Below, one piece after another: positions 1 through 10,549 of a stretch of DNA of 64,000 nucleotides (the stretch's first letter is position 1; every line of letters begins with the position of its first letter). The notes below the pieces were generated by a model. The model saw nothing but the letters and a program-made list of their open reading frames with translations. It was not told where the DNA came from and did no database searches. The DNA comes from Okapia johnstoni. Taxonomy: Eukaryota; Chordata; Mammalia; Artiodactyla; Giraffidae. The translations under genes and the position numbers were made by a program. The stretch spans positions 60,320,985 to 60,384,984 of the forward strand of contig CM044321.1 in the NCBI GenBank assembly GCA_024291935.2, read 5' to 3'.

Positions 1-121
1 GTGAATAAACCTGTTAAATCTTTTGCACAAAAGAACAATCCCAAGTTAAATTTCAAGAACTTGCTTTCTGATACAAATGACATGTACACTTTCAACATGA
101 GCTAACTGCTTTAGCAGTGAC

Positions 122-238
122 CTTGGGAAGCCTTATTTCCTTCATGGCAAACATCCGATTACTGCTCTCCTGCTGAACCAAAAGGGCTCGGCCAAAGGAG
201 CCCTCCCCGATGACTCTCAGGACCCTGTAGCCGTCCAT
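122..238 (-). CDS. NEK3: NEK3, first coding exon (partial gene; remainder lies left of the window)
   Basis: Start of a NIMA-related Ser/Thr kinase. The ATG is at 238-236 and 39 codons run to a donor at 121/120 (AAG|GTCACT), phase 0. The peptide begins [16 protein letters not shown] and ends AMKEIRLPK. It therefore holds the glycine-rich ATP loop (G11-E-G-S-F-G16) and the ATP-anchoring lysine K33 of kinase subdomains I-II. The [12 protein letters not shown] stretch is the NEK3 form of the loop and differs from neighbouring NEK5. The exon probably starts at 289, after an acceptor reading ...gaatgcag, which leaves 51 nt of 5' UTR. NEK3 is a cytoplasmic kinase linked to prolactin-receptor/VAV signalling and to microtubule acetylation in neurons; this is family knowledge. 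Everything downstream, including the catalytic loop, is outside the window. The in-frame ATG at 295 lies before the inferred acceptor and was not chosen. Confidence 0.93.
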
Positions 239-955
239 GCTGGGCACCGCACAGCCAGGTCTACTGCAGTCACCGCCGGCTCCCCCAACCTGCATTCAAA
301 ATCAGAAACAACGGCGAATTAAATTTATTTTCAAAAGGCAGAATGAATTCAAAGTAGTTCTATCCCCACAATAGAACAGCTTATTCCCTTTATTCATTCA
401 ACAGGTGGACATGGAGTATCCATGCCAGGTTTTATAATCCTGAACAAATCTCTCATGACCCGAGCCATCACTCACATTCCAGGTGAGACCACGGACGTCA
501 AAAATGCAGGATAGCGGGTCTTACAGGAAGAGCCACGCTGGCCTCTGATAGCGGTATCCTGGGGAATTAGGAAGATGATACTCAGGCTGAAGCCTGAATG
601 GAAGATATCCAGGCAAAGAGGAAGAGTGATGGAGGCAGGAGGGAATAGCCTATTTAAGAGCAAAAGAGATTGTTTCAATTCAAGGAATTGAAAGAGGGCA
701 GTAAGGCAGGTAAGGCAGACTGGGCCTAGTAAGCCAAGCCCAGGTTGGTGGATTTTTATCCTAGAGTGATGAACGGGCTCTCTGAAGGGTTTAAACTGAG
801 AGAGCAGATTTATATCTTAGAAAAAGTACTCATGCTGGCTACAGAGCAATGGACCAGACGGGGGGAGGGGAGGAAGGCCAGAGCAGGACTCCTACCATAG
901 AAAAGGCAGGAATATGATGACGGAACGGAAGAGAGCGGTGGCAATGGGGATGAAG

Positions 956-1172
956 GGGGATCCCCAGGTGGCTCAGTGGTAAAGAATCCGCCTGCCAATG
1001 CAAGAAACCTGGGTTCGATCCCTGGGTCAGGAAGATCCCCCAAAGAAGGGAATGGCAACCCACTCCAGCATTCTTGCTTGGGAAATCCCATGGACGGAGG
1101 AGGCTGGTGGGCTACACTCCATGGGGTCGCAAAGTCTGGCACGACTGAGCACACACACACACATACACACGA
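956..1172 (+). mobile_element. Bov-tA SINE with (CA)n end
   Basis: A tRNA-like head with a B box (ggttcgatccc) is followed by the Bov-A body, ending in a CA run at about 1150-1171. A perfect 13-bp target-site duplication (aatggggatgaag) lies at 943-955 and 1173-1185. Confidence 0.95.
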
Positions 1173-1630
1173 AATGGGGATGAAGACAATAGGAAAGAAA
1201 CATGTGAAAGAACTGGCAAGATTTGGGGTAACGGATTTCTGGGGGACAAGTAGGGGGAAGGGGACTAAGGAGACTCTGGTTTCTGGTGTAAATTGGGCAA
1301 GTATTGGTACCATTCTCTAAGAAAAAGGGAAGGCATGATGGTTCATGCCTGTTTTTCTGGTTTGATTTTTCTGACCGTGGGAGTCTGGTAAGGTGTGGTG
1401 GGGAAAGATATGGAGGAGACGTGCTTCTTTGGGGATATGCTGAGTTGGAGGTGCCTGGGACAAAGAAGACATGTTAAACAGAGTTCTTTAACCTCAGTCT
1501 GTCTTCCTTTATATTTCCTGGGTGAAGCAGCTTCCTGGATCTCCTAATACACTAGAGATGAATATAAAGTTTCTAACACTTTGCCTGGTACATAGGGGGC
1601 CCTGAATAAATGGCAGCTATTATTAGTATT

Positions 1631-1835
1631 TGGGGGCTTCCCAGATGGCACCTAGTGATAAAGAATCACTGTCAATACAGGACACAGGAGACACGGGTTC
1701 CATCCCTGGATTGGGAAGGGTCCCTGGAGAAGGAAATGGCAACCTACTCCAGAATTCTGGAAAATCCCACAGGCAGAGGAATCTGGTGGGCTACAGTCCC
1801 TGGAGTCACAAAGAGTCAGACACAACTGAGCACAC
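1631..1835 (+). mobile_element. Bov-tA SINE
   Basis: Full-length tRNA-headed copy flanked by a 12-bp duplication (attattagtatt) at 1619-1630 and 1836-1847. It landed at the 3' tail of an ancient L2/MIR-like repeat (...cctggtacatag...gaataaatg). Confidence 0.95.
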
Positions 1836-2377
1836 ATTATTAGTATTAAATCTTAGAAAGGTGATGCTTTTTTTTTCATTACCAAAACACTCTGGAATGA
1901 GCTTATTCGACTGTCATAAAACTTACTTGGAGTGTTTTATTTTCATAAAAATCATACCACAAAGATTTATGAGGTCCAGAGAGCATAGGCCAGTAAAGCA
2001 AAACCACAAACCAAAACCTACGGTTCTCACCAGGAAACTGTAGAAATACTTTCTCCATATAACGAAATCAAGTGCGTGGTCTTCAAAAACAATTCCTTTC
2101 TAGGACAGTTAGGTCTCTCAGTGTATGACCTGAAAGGAAAAAGTTCCTTGCCCCTCTTCTAAGTGACCCCTGGCATTACGATTTGACAAGGAGATCTAGT
2201 TCCCCACCCCAACCCCCGCTTTTTTTTTTCTTGTTTACTTCGGGTCTTTATTCCATGAATGGGCAATAACTGATAAGCAAGAGCAACCTCTGACTTTTCT
2301 TAGTTGAAAATTACATTTGGCCCTTGCTGCCCACATTTGCCCCTGTTACTCAATGACACACCCCTAAACTCATTAAA

Positions 2378-2586
2378 GGCTTCCCCAGTGGCGCAGCCAG
2401 CGGTAAAGAATCCGCCTGCAATGCAAGAAAGCGGGGTTCGATCCCTGGGTCGGGAAGATCCCCTGAAGGAGGAAGTAGCAACACACTCCAGTGTTCTTGC
2501 CTGGAGAATCCCATGGACAGAGGAGCCTGGCGGGCTGCACAGTCCATGGGGTCGCAGAGTCCCACACGACTTAGCGGCTAAACAAC
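2378..2586 (+). mobile_element. Bov-tA SINE
   Basis: Full-length copy flanked by a 12-bp duplication (aaactcattaaa) at 2366-2377 and 2587-2598. It lies about 110 bp downstream of the NEK3 CpG island, in intron 1. Confidence 0.95.
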
Positions 2587-2699
2587 AAACTCATTAAAAA
2601 AAAAAAAAACTGTACAGTATATGCTCTGAATGTGACAAAAAGCGTTCCTTCCCAAGCCTATACCGACCAAAAGCTAATACAGTGATTTGCAAGTGCAAA

Positions 2700-3090
2700 T
2701 ATAGGATGCAGTATAGAAGGTGTGCGCGGTCCGATCCTCACTCCCCGAGAAGCCGCTCCGCCTCGCAGCCCGGCCCGCACTGCCCCCGCGACCCCCCGGC
2801 CCGGGTCCGCAATCACCGAAGCGCGGGTCCCGCTTGCCCCCTCCCCGCGTGTGCGCCGCCCGCCCGCCCGCCGCTCTCGCGCCCGCGGAGGGGGTTTGTT
2901 CGGCCGGACCGCTCACCTGCTTCCCCCGCGACCCGGGTCGGCTCCCGGGTCCCGAGCCGGGAGCGCTTCCGGGGGGCGGGCCAGCGGGTCGTCTCTCGGG
3001 TTGCTGGCGAAGGAAGCGTCCCGGGTCGGGCGGGCGGGCGGCGCTGTTCTCAGCGCAGCCGGGCCCACGAAGGGTGCGTTTTCAAAGAGC
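2700..3090 (-). promoter_or_regulatory. NEK3: CpG-island promoter and noncoding first exon of NEK3
   Basis: A GC- and CpG-dense block sits in otherwise AT-rich DNA 2.5 kb upstream of the NEK3 coding start. On the minus strand a strong donor (GCAG|GTGAGC) lies at 2917/2916, so a 5' UTR exon probably runs from a start site near 3050-3120 to 2917 and splices to the exon at 289. The open frames here in several registers are CpG-island artefacts. The exact start site cannot be read from sequence. Confidence 0.7.
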
Positions 3091-3329
3091 TGTCGCGCGT
3101 CGCTCCAGAACAACGCCAGTAATTGAGCAGAAGTATCCTTCTCATAACCCAAGTTCTGTCTCCAGTTTAAGCCAACAGTGCATGTAGGTAAGTTTCATGG
3201 GCGCAGCACTCAAGCTCACCAGTTGTGTGAACTTGGGCCAGTGTGGAGGGCGCATCAGGGGTCCCCCATAAACAGCCACACCTATCTGTTATTATAGATA
3301 CCATATACAAATTATGAGGAGCAGGCTCT

Positions 3330-3490
3330 GTTTAAGTGAGTTTACCATGTAAAGTGTGTAGGACTAAAGTGTTAGCTGTTAACTCCGTCTTCAAAACAGC
3401 CCTAAAGGTAGGTACCATTATTATTTTAAGTCCCACAGCTGAGGGGTAGAATTAGAACCCAGGCAGTTTGGCTCCAGAGTCTGACACTGC
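3330..3490. repeat. MIR-type ancient SINE remnant
   Basis: The stretch has the MIR-like pattern of ...cctaaaggtaggtacc.. followed by ..cagctgagg..tagaacccaggcag..ctccagagtctg. It is divergent and without flanking duplications. Confidence 0.6.
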
Positions 3491-3696
3491 AAGAATGTCA
3501 GAGATGTTGCAATGATCAACAGTCTCAAAAGTTGGCCGAGTTACAAAGTCTGAAGAGAGCCTATTGTGTTTAGCAACAGAACGTCATCTTGAAGAAAGTA
3601 GTCTGGATGCCATGAGGGAGAAGATTTACAATAGTTGAAGTGGGACTGTCAGAGGAATCAAGGAGCGTAGGATATTTTCAAGATGCTTGGCCATAG

Positions 3697-3838
3697 GGAC
3701 TGGCTGTGTGGTCCAGTGGTTAAGACTCTGGGCTCCCAAAGCAGGGACCCAAGGTTTGATCCCTTGTCAGAGGATAGATCCCACTTGGCGCCACTAAGAC
3801 CTGGAGCGACCAAATAAATATTAAAAGAAAAAAAAAAA
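3697..3838 (+). mobile_element. CHR-type SINE (cetartiodactyl)
   Basis: The head reads gtggtccagtggttaagactctg, followed by a B-box-like ggtttgatccc and a short body ending in an A-rich tail. This is the CHR design rather than Bov-tA. Confidence 0.8.
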
Positions 3839-4490
3839 AGATACTTAGCCATAAAGAGAAGGAGAAAGGGTGATAACCATGGGGTAGAGGAAAGCATAAG
3901 CTTATATACAAGTGTTTTGTTAATGGGGAAATTGTAGTTACGTGTTGACGGATAATATAAACCAATGGGAAGCAAAGAGAGGCTCAGAATGCTAGAGGTG
4001 GGGGAACCAGGAAGGTCTAGTTCAGATGAAGAGGTGGCTTCCAGAGCCCAGGAAGAGGATTAGCCTTGGACTAGATGAGGAACAAACACGTTTGCTTTGG
4101 AGACCAGCAGAGGAAATAAAAATGTGGATGGATGTACATAGTATTAGAGAAAAAGAAGAAGGAGAAGGAATCTCGACAGTCTCCATTTTCTCTATGAAAT
4201 AGAAAATTGTCATCTATAGAATATGGAAATCTTGAAGCATAAGATTTTTTTAAGTCAGGATTTTTTTTACTTATTTATTAGTTCTTATACTTATTTATTC
4301 TATACAGTAAAATTATGAGTGGTGAAGTTTTGAGTATTGTTTTCAAAATACAAGGTGAAGCTATTGTGGGCAAAGGTGATACAGCAGCTGAAAGGTGGCT
4401 CTAGTCCACAGTTATGTAGTTTCCAGGAGTGAGAATTTTGAATCATCCTGAACCTGGGGTTATGCAGTTAACAGAAGTATGCCAGAACTG

Positions 4491-4712
4491 GGCTTCCCCA
4501 GTGGCTCAGCGGTAAAGTTTGCAATGCAAGAGACCCAGGAGATGCAGTTTACAATCCCTGGGTCAGGAAGATTCCCCTGGAGAAGGGTATGGCAACCCAC
4601 TCCAGTGTTCTTGCCTGGAGAATCCCAGGGACAGAGGAGCCTGGTGGGCTGCCATCTATGGGGTCGCACAGAGTTGGACACGACTGAAGCAACTTAGCAG
4701 CAGCAGCAGCAG
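4491..4712 (+). mobile_element. Bov-tA SINE with (AGC)n tail
   Basis: tRNA-headed copy ending in an AGC trinucleotide run at about 4696-4712, which is a source of a polymorphic microsatellite. Confidence 0.92.
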
Positions 4713-5282
4713 AAGCTGCTGAGCACGAGCATATTAGGACTAGGGAGCTAAGGGTGCTGATATTAGGGTGACTGATGTGACACACCTCAGGGTCTAGACC
4801 GAATATCCCTGTGAAGGAAGTGAAGTGGAGAATAGCATCATCCAGTCTGTAGGCTCTAGACATGCGTGGCTCCTGAGCACATGAAAAGTACTGCTGGTAC
4901 AAATAGAAATGTGCAGAAGTGTAAAATACACACAGATTTCAGAGTGCCCCAGCACTTAAGAAAATAAAATCAGGTGGTGATGGCTGGCCACAGAATTCCT
5001 CCCCACTGGTTGGGAACAAGACAGGAGTTCTTGCCAGCCCATTCCTGTCAGCATTCTTACCAGGGGATTTTAACTTGCTCATAAGAGAAAGAAAGAAAAG
5101 GCATAAATATTAGAATGAAAGAAATAATATTGTCATTCCTCACAAATGATAAGATTATATGTGTGAAAAATAACCTACAAATGTTAGTTACTAAATGAAT
5201 TTGGTGCGATTAGTAGATGAAAGATAATGCTCAAAATTTTACTGCATTTATTTATGCCAATTTAGAAAAAAGTAAAATACCA

Positions 5283-5500
5283 AAGGAAAAGCGTCAGTTG
5301 CTCAGTCATGTCCGACTCTTTGCTACTGCATGGCCTGTAGCCTGCCAGGCTCCTCTGTCCATAGAATTCTCCAGGCAAGAATACTAAAGTGGGTTGCCAT
5401 TTCCTTCTCCAAGGGGATCTTCCAAACGCGGAGATCGAACCTGGGTCGTCTGCATTGCAAGCAGATTCTTTACCATCTGAGCCATCTGGGCCCAAAATTC
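5283..5500 (-). mobile_element. Bov-tA SINE
   Basis: Antisense copy reading gctcagtcatgtccgactc at the left, with the tRNA-derived head (ccatctgagccatctgggc) at the right. Confidence 0.92.
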
Positions 5501-5550
5501 CAAAAAAAAGAGTAAAATATTCCATTGGTCATTTTGTGTATCAATTAATG

Positions 5551-5748
5551 AGCTTCCCTGGTGGCTCTGATGGTAAAGAATCTGCCTGCAATGCAGGAGA
5601 CCTAGGTTCGATCCCTGGGTCGGGAAGATCCCCTGGAGAAGGGAATAGCTACCCACTCAGTATTCTTGCCTGGAGAATCCCATGGACGGAGAAGCCTGGT
5701 GGGCTATAGTCCATGGGGTCGCAAAGAGTCGAACATGACTGAGTGACT
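5551..5748 (+). mobile_element. Bov-tA SINE
   Basis: Full-length sense copy with an intact B box (ggttcgatccc). It lies only 50 bp from the antisense copy at 5283-5500, so the two can form a long imperfect inverted repeat. Confidence 0.93.
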
Positions 5749-5852
5749 TCACTTCTTATTGACTAATACTGAACTGATATTTTGAATAAAACATGATGAA
5801 ATTTAATTGTATCTGGGTTTTTTTGTTTGTTTATCTTTTAAAAAATACTAGA

Positions 5853-5965
5853 GGGAATTCCCTGGTGGTACAGTAGTTAGGGCTCTGTGCTCTCACTGCC
5901 AAGGCCTCAGATTTAGTCTCTTGTCAGTAAACTAAGATCCCACCAGCCAAAAAATAAAAATAAAT
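5853..5965 (+). mobile_element. CHR-type SINE
   Basis: Head reads ttccctggtggtacagtagttagggctctg, followed by the body (actaagatcccaccagcc) and an A-rich tail. Confidence 0.8.
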
Positions 5966-6378
5966 GAAAATAAAAATACAAGAATATTTCAAATTATACA
6001 TGTAACTTGCAGCATATTTCTGTTTCTAGTGCTGGCCTAAATGGTCTTGATGATGAACCAGAAGATTTGAATGAAGTCAAAGAACCACCATGGAGGGAAC
6101 AAGGGAGACAGCTGGCAGGAGAGGAGTCATGAAGAGAAAGGGACCATAGTCTTAAGATTTCAGAGGTGATGACATTCTTTGGGACCCAAAATCCATGTAG
6201 GAATCTGTGTAGGAATTGCTGAAGTGGGAGGCACAGTTCATTGAAGTGAGAGGTGAGGTTCATTGGAGGGCATTACCAGGGAGAGATGAGCTGGTTCAGG
6301 GTTTCTGGATAATTCCTTGTTATGGTGGTAGGGGAGGGGTGGTTGCCTTGTGCTTTTTAGGTTGTTTAGCAGTATCTC

Positions 6379-6585
6379 TAGGACTTCCCTGGTGGCTGAG
6401 GTGGTAGAGAGTCTACCTGCGACGCAGGACACCTGGGTTCAACCTCTGGGTCAGGAAGATTCCCCTGGAGAAGGGAATGGAAACCCACTCCAGGATTCTT
6501 GTGTGGAGTATTCTATGGACAGAGGAGCCTGGTGTGCTATATCTGTGGGGTCACAAAGAGTGGGACACAACTCAGCAACTGAACT
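6379..6585 (+). mobile_element. Bov-tA SINE
   Basis: Full-length sense copy, moderately diverged (ggttcaacctctgggtc at the B box). Confidence 0.92.
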
Positions 6586-6712
6586 AGAAACAACAATCTT
6601 ATCCACTAGTCCACCAGGGTAGTCCTCTATACATTTCGAAATGATCACCACCATAAGTCTAGGTAAAGAAATGTTCTTTAGGTGATAATAACATAGTATG
6701 CAATTGCATGGT

Positions 6713-6932
6713 AGGCTTCCCAGGTGGCAATAGTGGTAAAGAACCCACTTGCCAATGCAGAAGACATAAGAGACCCGGGTTCGATCCCTGAGTCAGAAAG
6801 GTCCCCTGGAGAAGGAAATGGCAACCCACTCCGGTATTCTTGCTTGGAGAATCCCATGGACAGAGGAGCCTTTCGGGCTACAGTCCATGGAGTTGCAAAG
6901 AGTCAGACATGACTGAAGCAACTGAGCCTGCA
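6713..6932 (+). mobile_element. Bov-tA SINE
   Basis: Full-length sense copy with an intact B box (gggttcgatccctgag). Confidence 0.92.
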
Positions 6933-7617
6933 TGCAGGCAGTTGCAGGCAGCACCTCCAGCTTTGCAGCAAATGCGTGTACAACGAGCAAGTAGCAACCA
7001 GTTAGTCTAGTTTCTGTCCTGATAAGCCATGTAGACACAACATTTTCAAAATATTAAACTGATATGATGCCTAATGACCTTTGAATCTCACAGTTAATCT
7101 TCCTGAGTTCCTCATGAGATAATAGTTTCAAACTCCAAGCCTTATTGAAGAAAAAGGGTTTCTCTCAGTCTTGAGAGATTATTGTCTTTTAATTTTATAA
7201 GCTCCACCCTGTGTATCAAGTGAGTTAGGTGATAGCATAGTTTCACTGGAAGCCATGTAGTCAGAAATGAAGGTTAGAAGGGCAATTTCAAGCAAGCATG
7301 AAACTTCTGTACTTCTGAAACACTGACAAAAAGGGAGAGAATTGTTCAGACTTGAGAATCAGCTCCGCTTGGCGTCAGCTGCGGTAGCTTGAAGGCTGGG
7401 AGCCACAGCCATCTGAGAGCTCGCTCACCCGTGTATGGCACTCGGGCCAGGGGGCTAGAGTGGCTGGCGCCCTTCAGCCTTCTGGTTCCGTGTGTGTAAC
7501 TCTGGAGGTGAAAACCCCATCACCCATAATGCCGGCTCCTCCATAGTGGCTGGAGTCACATTTTTATTTTTTGGTTGGGATCCTTGTATTTTTAGGTTTA
7601 AGGGTATACTCTTTAGA

Positions 7618-8068
7618 GGTATGGTTGTTGTTTTAGTTGCTAAGTCATGTCCTCTTTGCAACCCCATAGACTATAGCCCACCAGGCTCCTCTGCCCATGG
7701 GATTTCCCAGGCAGGAATATTGGAGTGGGTTGCCATTTCCTTCTCCAGATCTTCCCGACCTAAGGATCTAACCCACATCTCCAGCATTGCAGGTGGATTC
7801 TTTCAGTCAGTTCAGTCGCTCAGTCATCCGACTCTTTGCGACCCCATGGACTGCAGCACGCCAGGCTTCCCTGTCCATCACCAACTCCTGGAGTTTACTC
7901 AAACTCATGTCCATTGAGTAGGTGATGCCATCCAACTATCTCATCCTCTGTCGTCCCCTTCTCCTCATGACTTCAATCTTTCCCAGCATCAGGGTCTTTT
8001 CCAATGAGTCAGTTCTTCACATTGGAAAACAGGTGGATTCTTTACCACTATGCCACCTGGGAAGTCCC
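7618..8068 (-). mobile_element. Bov-tA SINE split by a BovB-derived insertion
   Basis: Antisense Bov-tA body at 7618-7803 and its tRNA head at 8031-8068, interrupted by the BovB fragment at 7804-8030. The interruption carries its own 13-bp duplication, so the order of insertion can be read directly. Confidence 0.93.
7804..8030 (-). mobile_element. BovB LINE 3'-end fragment (ART2A-like)
   Basis: Antisense of the BovB reverse-transcriptase C-terminal/3' region (catccaactatctcatcctc ... cccagcatcagggtc). Flanked by a perfect 13-bp duplication (aggtggattcttt) at 7791-7803 and 8031-8043, inside an older Bov-tA. Confidence 0.92.
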
Positions 8069-8069
8069 T

Positions 8070-8620
8070 TTTGAGGTATATTTTACATATAATAAAATAC
8101 TCCCATCTTAAGTGTACACTTCAGTGAGTTTTGACAAAAGCATAAGTGTGTAACTACCATTAAGATATAGAACATCTCCATTTTTCCCACAACTTTCATC
8201 TTGTCCTTTTGCAGTCTGTCTCTTGTCTCAGCCTCTGGCACCAGGTAACCACTGATCTGCTTTATCAACATGGAAATTCTATCTTTTCTAGAATTTCACA
8301 TAAATGAAATCATATAGTAATTTTTTCTCACTTCTTTTACTTAGTATGTTTTTGAGATTCATCTATATTGCTGTGTTCAGTAGCTTGTTTCTTTTTCTTA
8401 ATGTGTTTTCTTTTGCTTAATTTCCCTCAAATGGATATAGCATAGTGTTTTCTCAAGCACCAGTTGATGGGCTTTTGTGGTTTTTTTTCCAGTTTGGGCT
8501 AATATAAAACAGTCACGAACAGCTTTGTGTACAGCCTTTGTGAGGGCATGTTTCCATTTCTCCGGGTACTTAGGGATGGAATTGAGGGGTCTTACCCTTT
8601 CATTTTATATTTTTAACACT
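8070..8620 (-). mobile_element. Ancient L1-type remnant
   Basis: Diverged stretch with antisense L1 character (acataataaaatactcccat...gtacacttcagtgagttttgac ... tttccatttctccgggtac). No intact frame. The subfamily cannot be assigned by eye. Confidence 0.5.
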
Positions 8621-9554
8621 TAAACCGCTACTAGATGGTGAGAGTAAACACGAACTTCTGTATCCTGCACCCGAACATGACAAGGTCGTTGGCAAGATAA
8701 TTAGTTTCAATTCTTTCGTTTCTTCTTCCACACCTCTCCTGTTGAAATCATGGGAGTATTTTCATTTTATATCATGTTTTATAGTCTATGGTTAGGTAGA
8801 ATTCAGTTTTTTTGATTTGGTATACTTAATGATTCTTTTAAATTTCACTGGAAGAAAACCTTTAAGGAGACTTTCAGGTAAGATCATGAGTGGTCAACCG
8901 AATCTTCAAATGTCTGAAGATACCCTCAAACTTGAATAATAACTTGGCCATAGAAGTCTAGCTTCAGACTCCAGAAGAGAGATTTTGAACATAGGTCTGT
9001 TGGGCTCCAAAGTTCATACATCATCCATCACATTCTTGGGAGATATTTAGCTCGGAAAAAACCTAGATCAGACAGGTGTTAACTGTTCTTAAGTACATGA
9101 AAAGAAGTTATAACTGTATCTCTTAAGTGTTACAACTATGACTATTTAGATAGATTTCCCCTCAGGTGAAGGAAAAAACCCACTCTACGAAACCTGTTCA
9201 AACAGGAGAACAGTTTAGCTCTCTTTCACTGAGATATTATAAGCTATGTTACATGGCCTAACGAACCATATGGTATGGATTGTATAAATGTGAGAGTGTA
9301 GGCCAGCTACATTTTGAAAATTTCTTTCAAAATGGCATATTTTGCACCATTTATATAAAGTATGAAAAAAAAGCTTTGATAAATAGATTAAATTTTTCAA
9401 AAGGAAACACACCATTAAACACACACTTTTTTTTATAAGTGTTGAAAAACCTAAAGTCCAGTCTGACTGTAATGTATTTCAAAGGCAAGGGTTCAAAGTT
9501 ATTCACTGTGCTTAAATTGCATTTTATATTTTTTGAAAGAAATATCATTCCAAT

Positions 9555-10549
9555 ATCATTATATAGATATTTTACTTTATTGTATACATATTAGACACAT
9601 AGTTTAAAAGGAATAAAAATCCTACTCTCTAGAACATGAGACAATAAATAGAACAAAGATTGGTACTATTATATAAATGGAATTCATGAACATAAATAAG
9701 TAATGTGATTTTTAACTATATTCATATTATGCAGTTTTAAATTATCTAATCTTTTTTAACAACCAAGTCCTTACTTGAAACTGTAGAGTTGATAAAGGAT
9801 ATATGCCACTTAAGTATTAGTTTGGAGACTTACAAAACAGTTTTACTGGTGGTATTTATGTGTGAGAGGAGTCCTACTACTGTGTATGATTATCATGTTT
9901 TAGGAGACATGATTAACAGTGAAGTTTTTATATTAATATTACAAGGAAGAAATCAGCTTTAAGTTATTAGTTATTCTAGAAATACTACTTAAACTAGAAT
10001 GACATTTATGAAATAGTATATATTCCTTCTCTAATTCCATTTTAATAGTCTACATAAACTGTTATCAAATGAAGCAATGGGGTTAAAAATTTTTTAGCAT
10101 TTTAGATAGTCAAGTTAGAAAAGGAACTTAAGAAAGGAACTCAGATTTAAAGTTCCAAAGACCCATCAGCTTTGGCATGTTTTCCTTCTTACCACATACC
10201 ATTTTCTCTTAGAAATGGAGTAGTTAACTATCCTTCTTATGACCTTGGCTATAATAAAAAAGAAAGAGGTCAAGAGACCACAGATGCCCCGTGACTGGCA
10301 CTGATGGAGAGCGGCAGTGACAACCAGGGACACAGGAGACCACGGAACTGGGTGACAAATTCAGCTAACTCTGTCTTGACAAAATTACCTATCTCAGAGA
10401 AAAACTCGGTCTGTTGAGATCAACAAGGTAGGATTAACTTCTGCCGTGAATACTTAGGTACTTGGCAACTCCTGACCTAAAGGACATACAAAACCACAAC
10501 CAACCAACCACTCTTGGAATATAATATAACCCTACTCCTTGTTAGAACT
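9555..10549 (-). other. CKAP2: CKAP2 3' UTR (inferred extent)
   Basis: Sequence following the CKAP2 stop codon at 10552-10550. The first clear AATAAA on the minus strand is at 9581-9576 (tttatt on plus), giving a 3' UTR of roughly 1 kb. The end is inferred from that hexamer only; other sites may be used. Confidence 0.5.

Larger units (their letters stand above)
290..2916 (-). other. NEK3: NEK3 intron 1 (5' UTR intron)
   Basis: The intron separates the CpG-island exon from the first coding exon. It holds three Bov-tA SINEs with clear target-site duplications and an ancient L2/MIR-like tail at about 1530-1625. I see no other conserved structure. Confidence 0.65.
3100..9550. other. NEK3-CKAP2 intergenic region
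   Basis: No gene is visible. The interval holds a MIR remnant (3330-3490), CHR SINEs, six or more Bov-tA insertions, a nested BovB fragment and, from about 8070 to 8620, an ancient antisense L1-type stretch. From 8620 to 9550 I recognise nothing beyond AT-rich unique DNA. It separates the 5' end of NEK3 from the 3' end of CKAP2. Confidence 0.7.

Noticed and set aside
2682..3187. Several overlapping open frames in the NEK3 CpG island
   Set aside because: All three plus-strand frames are Arg/Pro/Ala-rich, typical of a CpG island without coding constraint.
5551..5748. tRNA-like sequence with a good B box
   Set aside because: This and similar heads are tRNA-derived SINE promoters. They lack a cloverleaf and are followed by Bov-A bodies.
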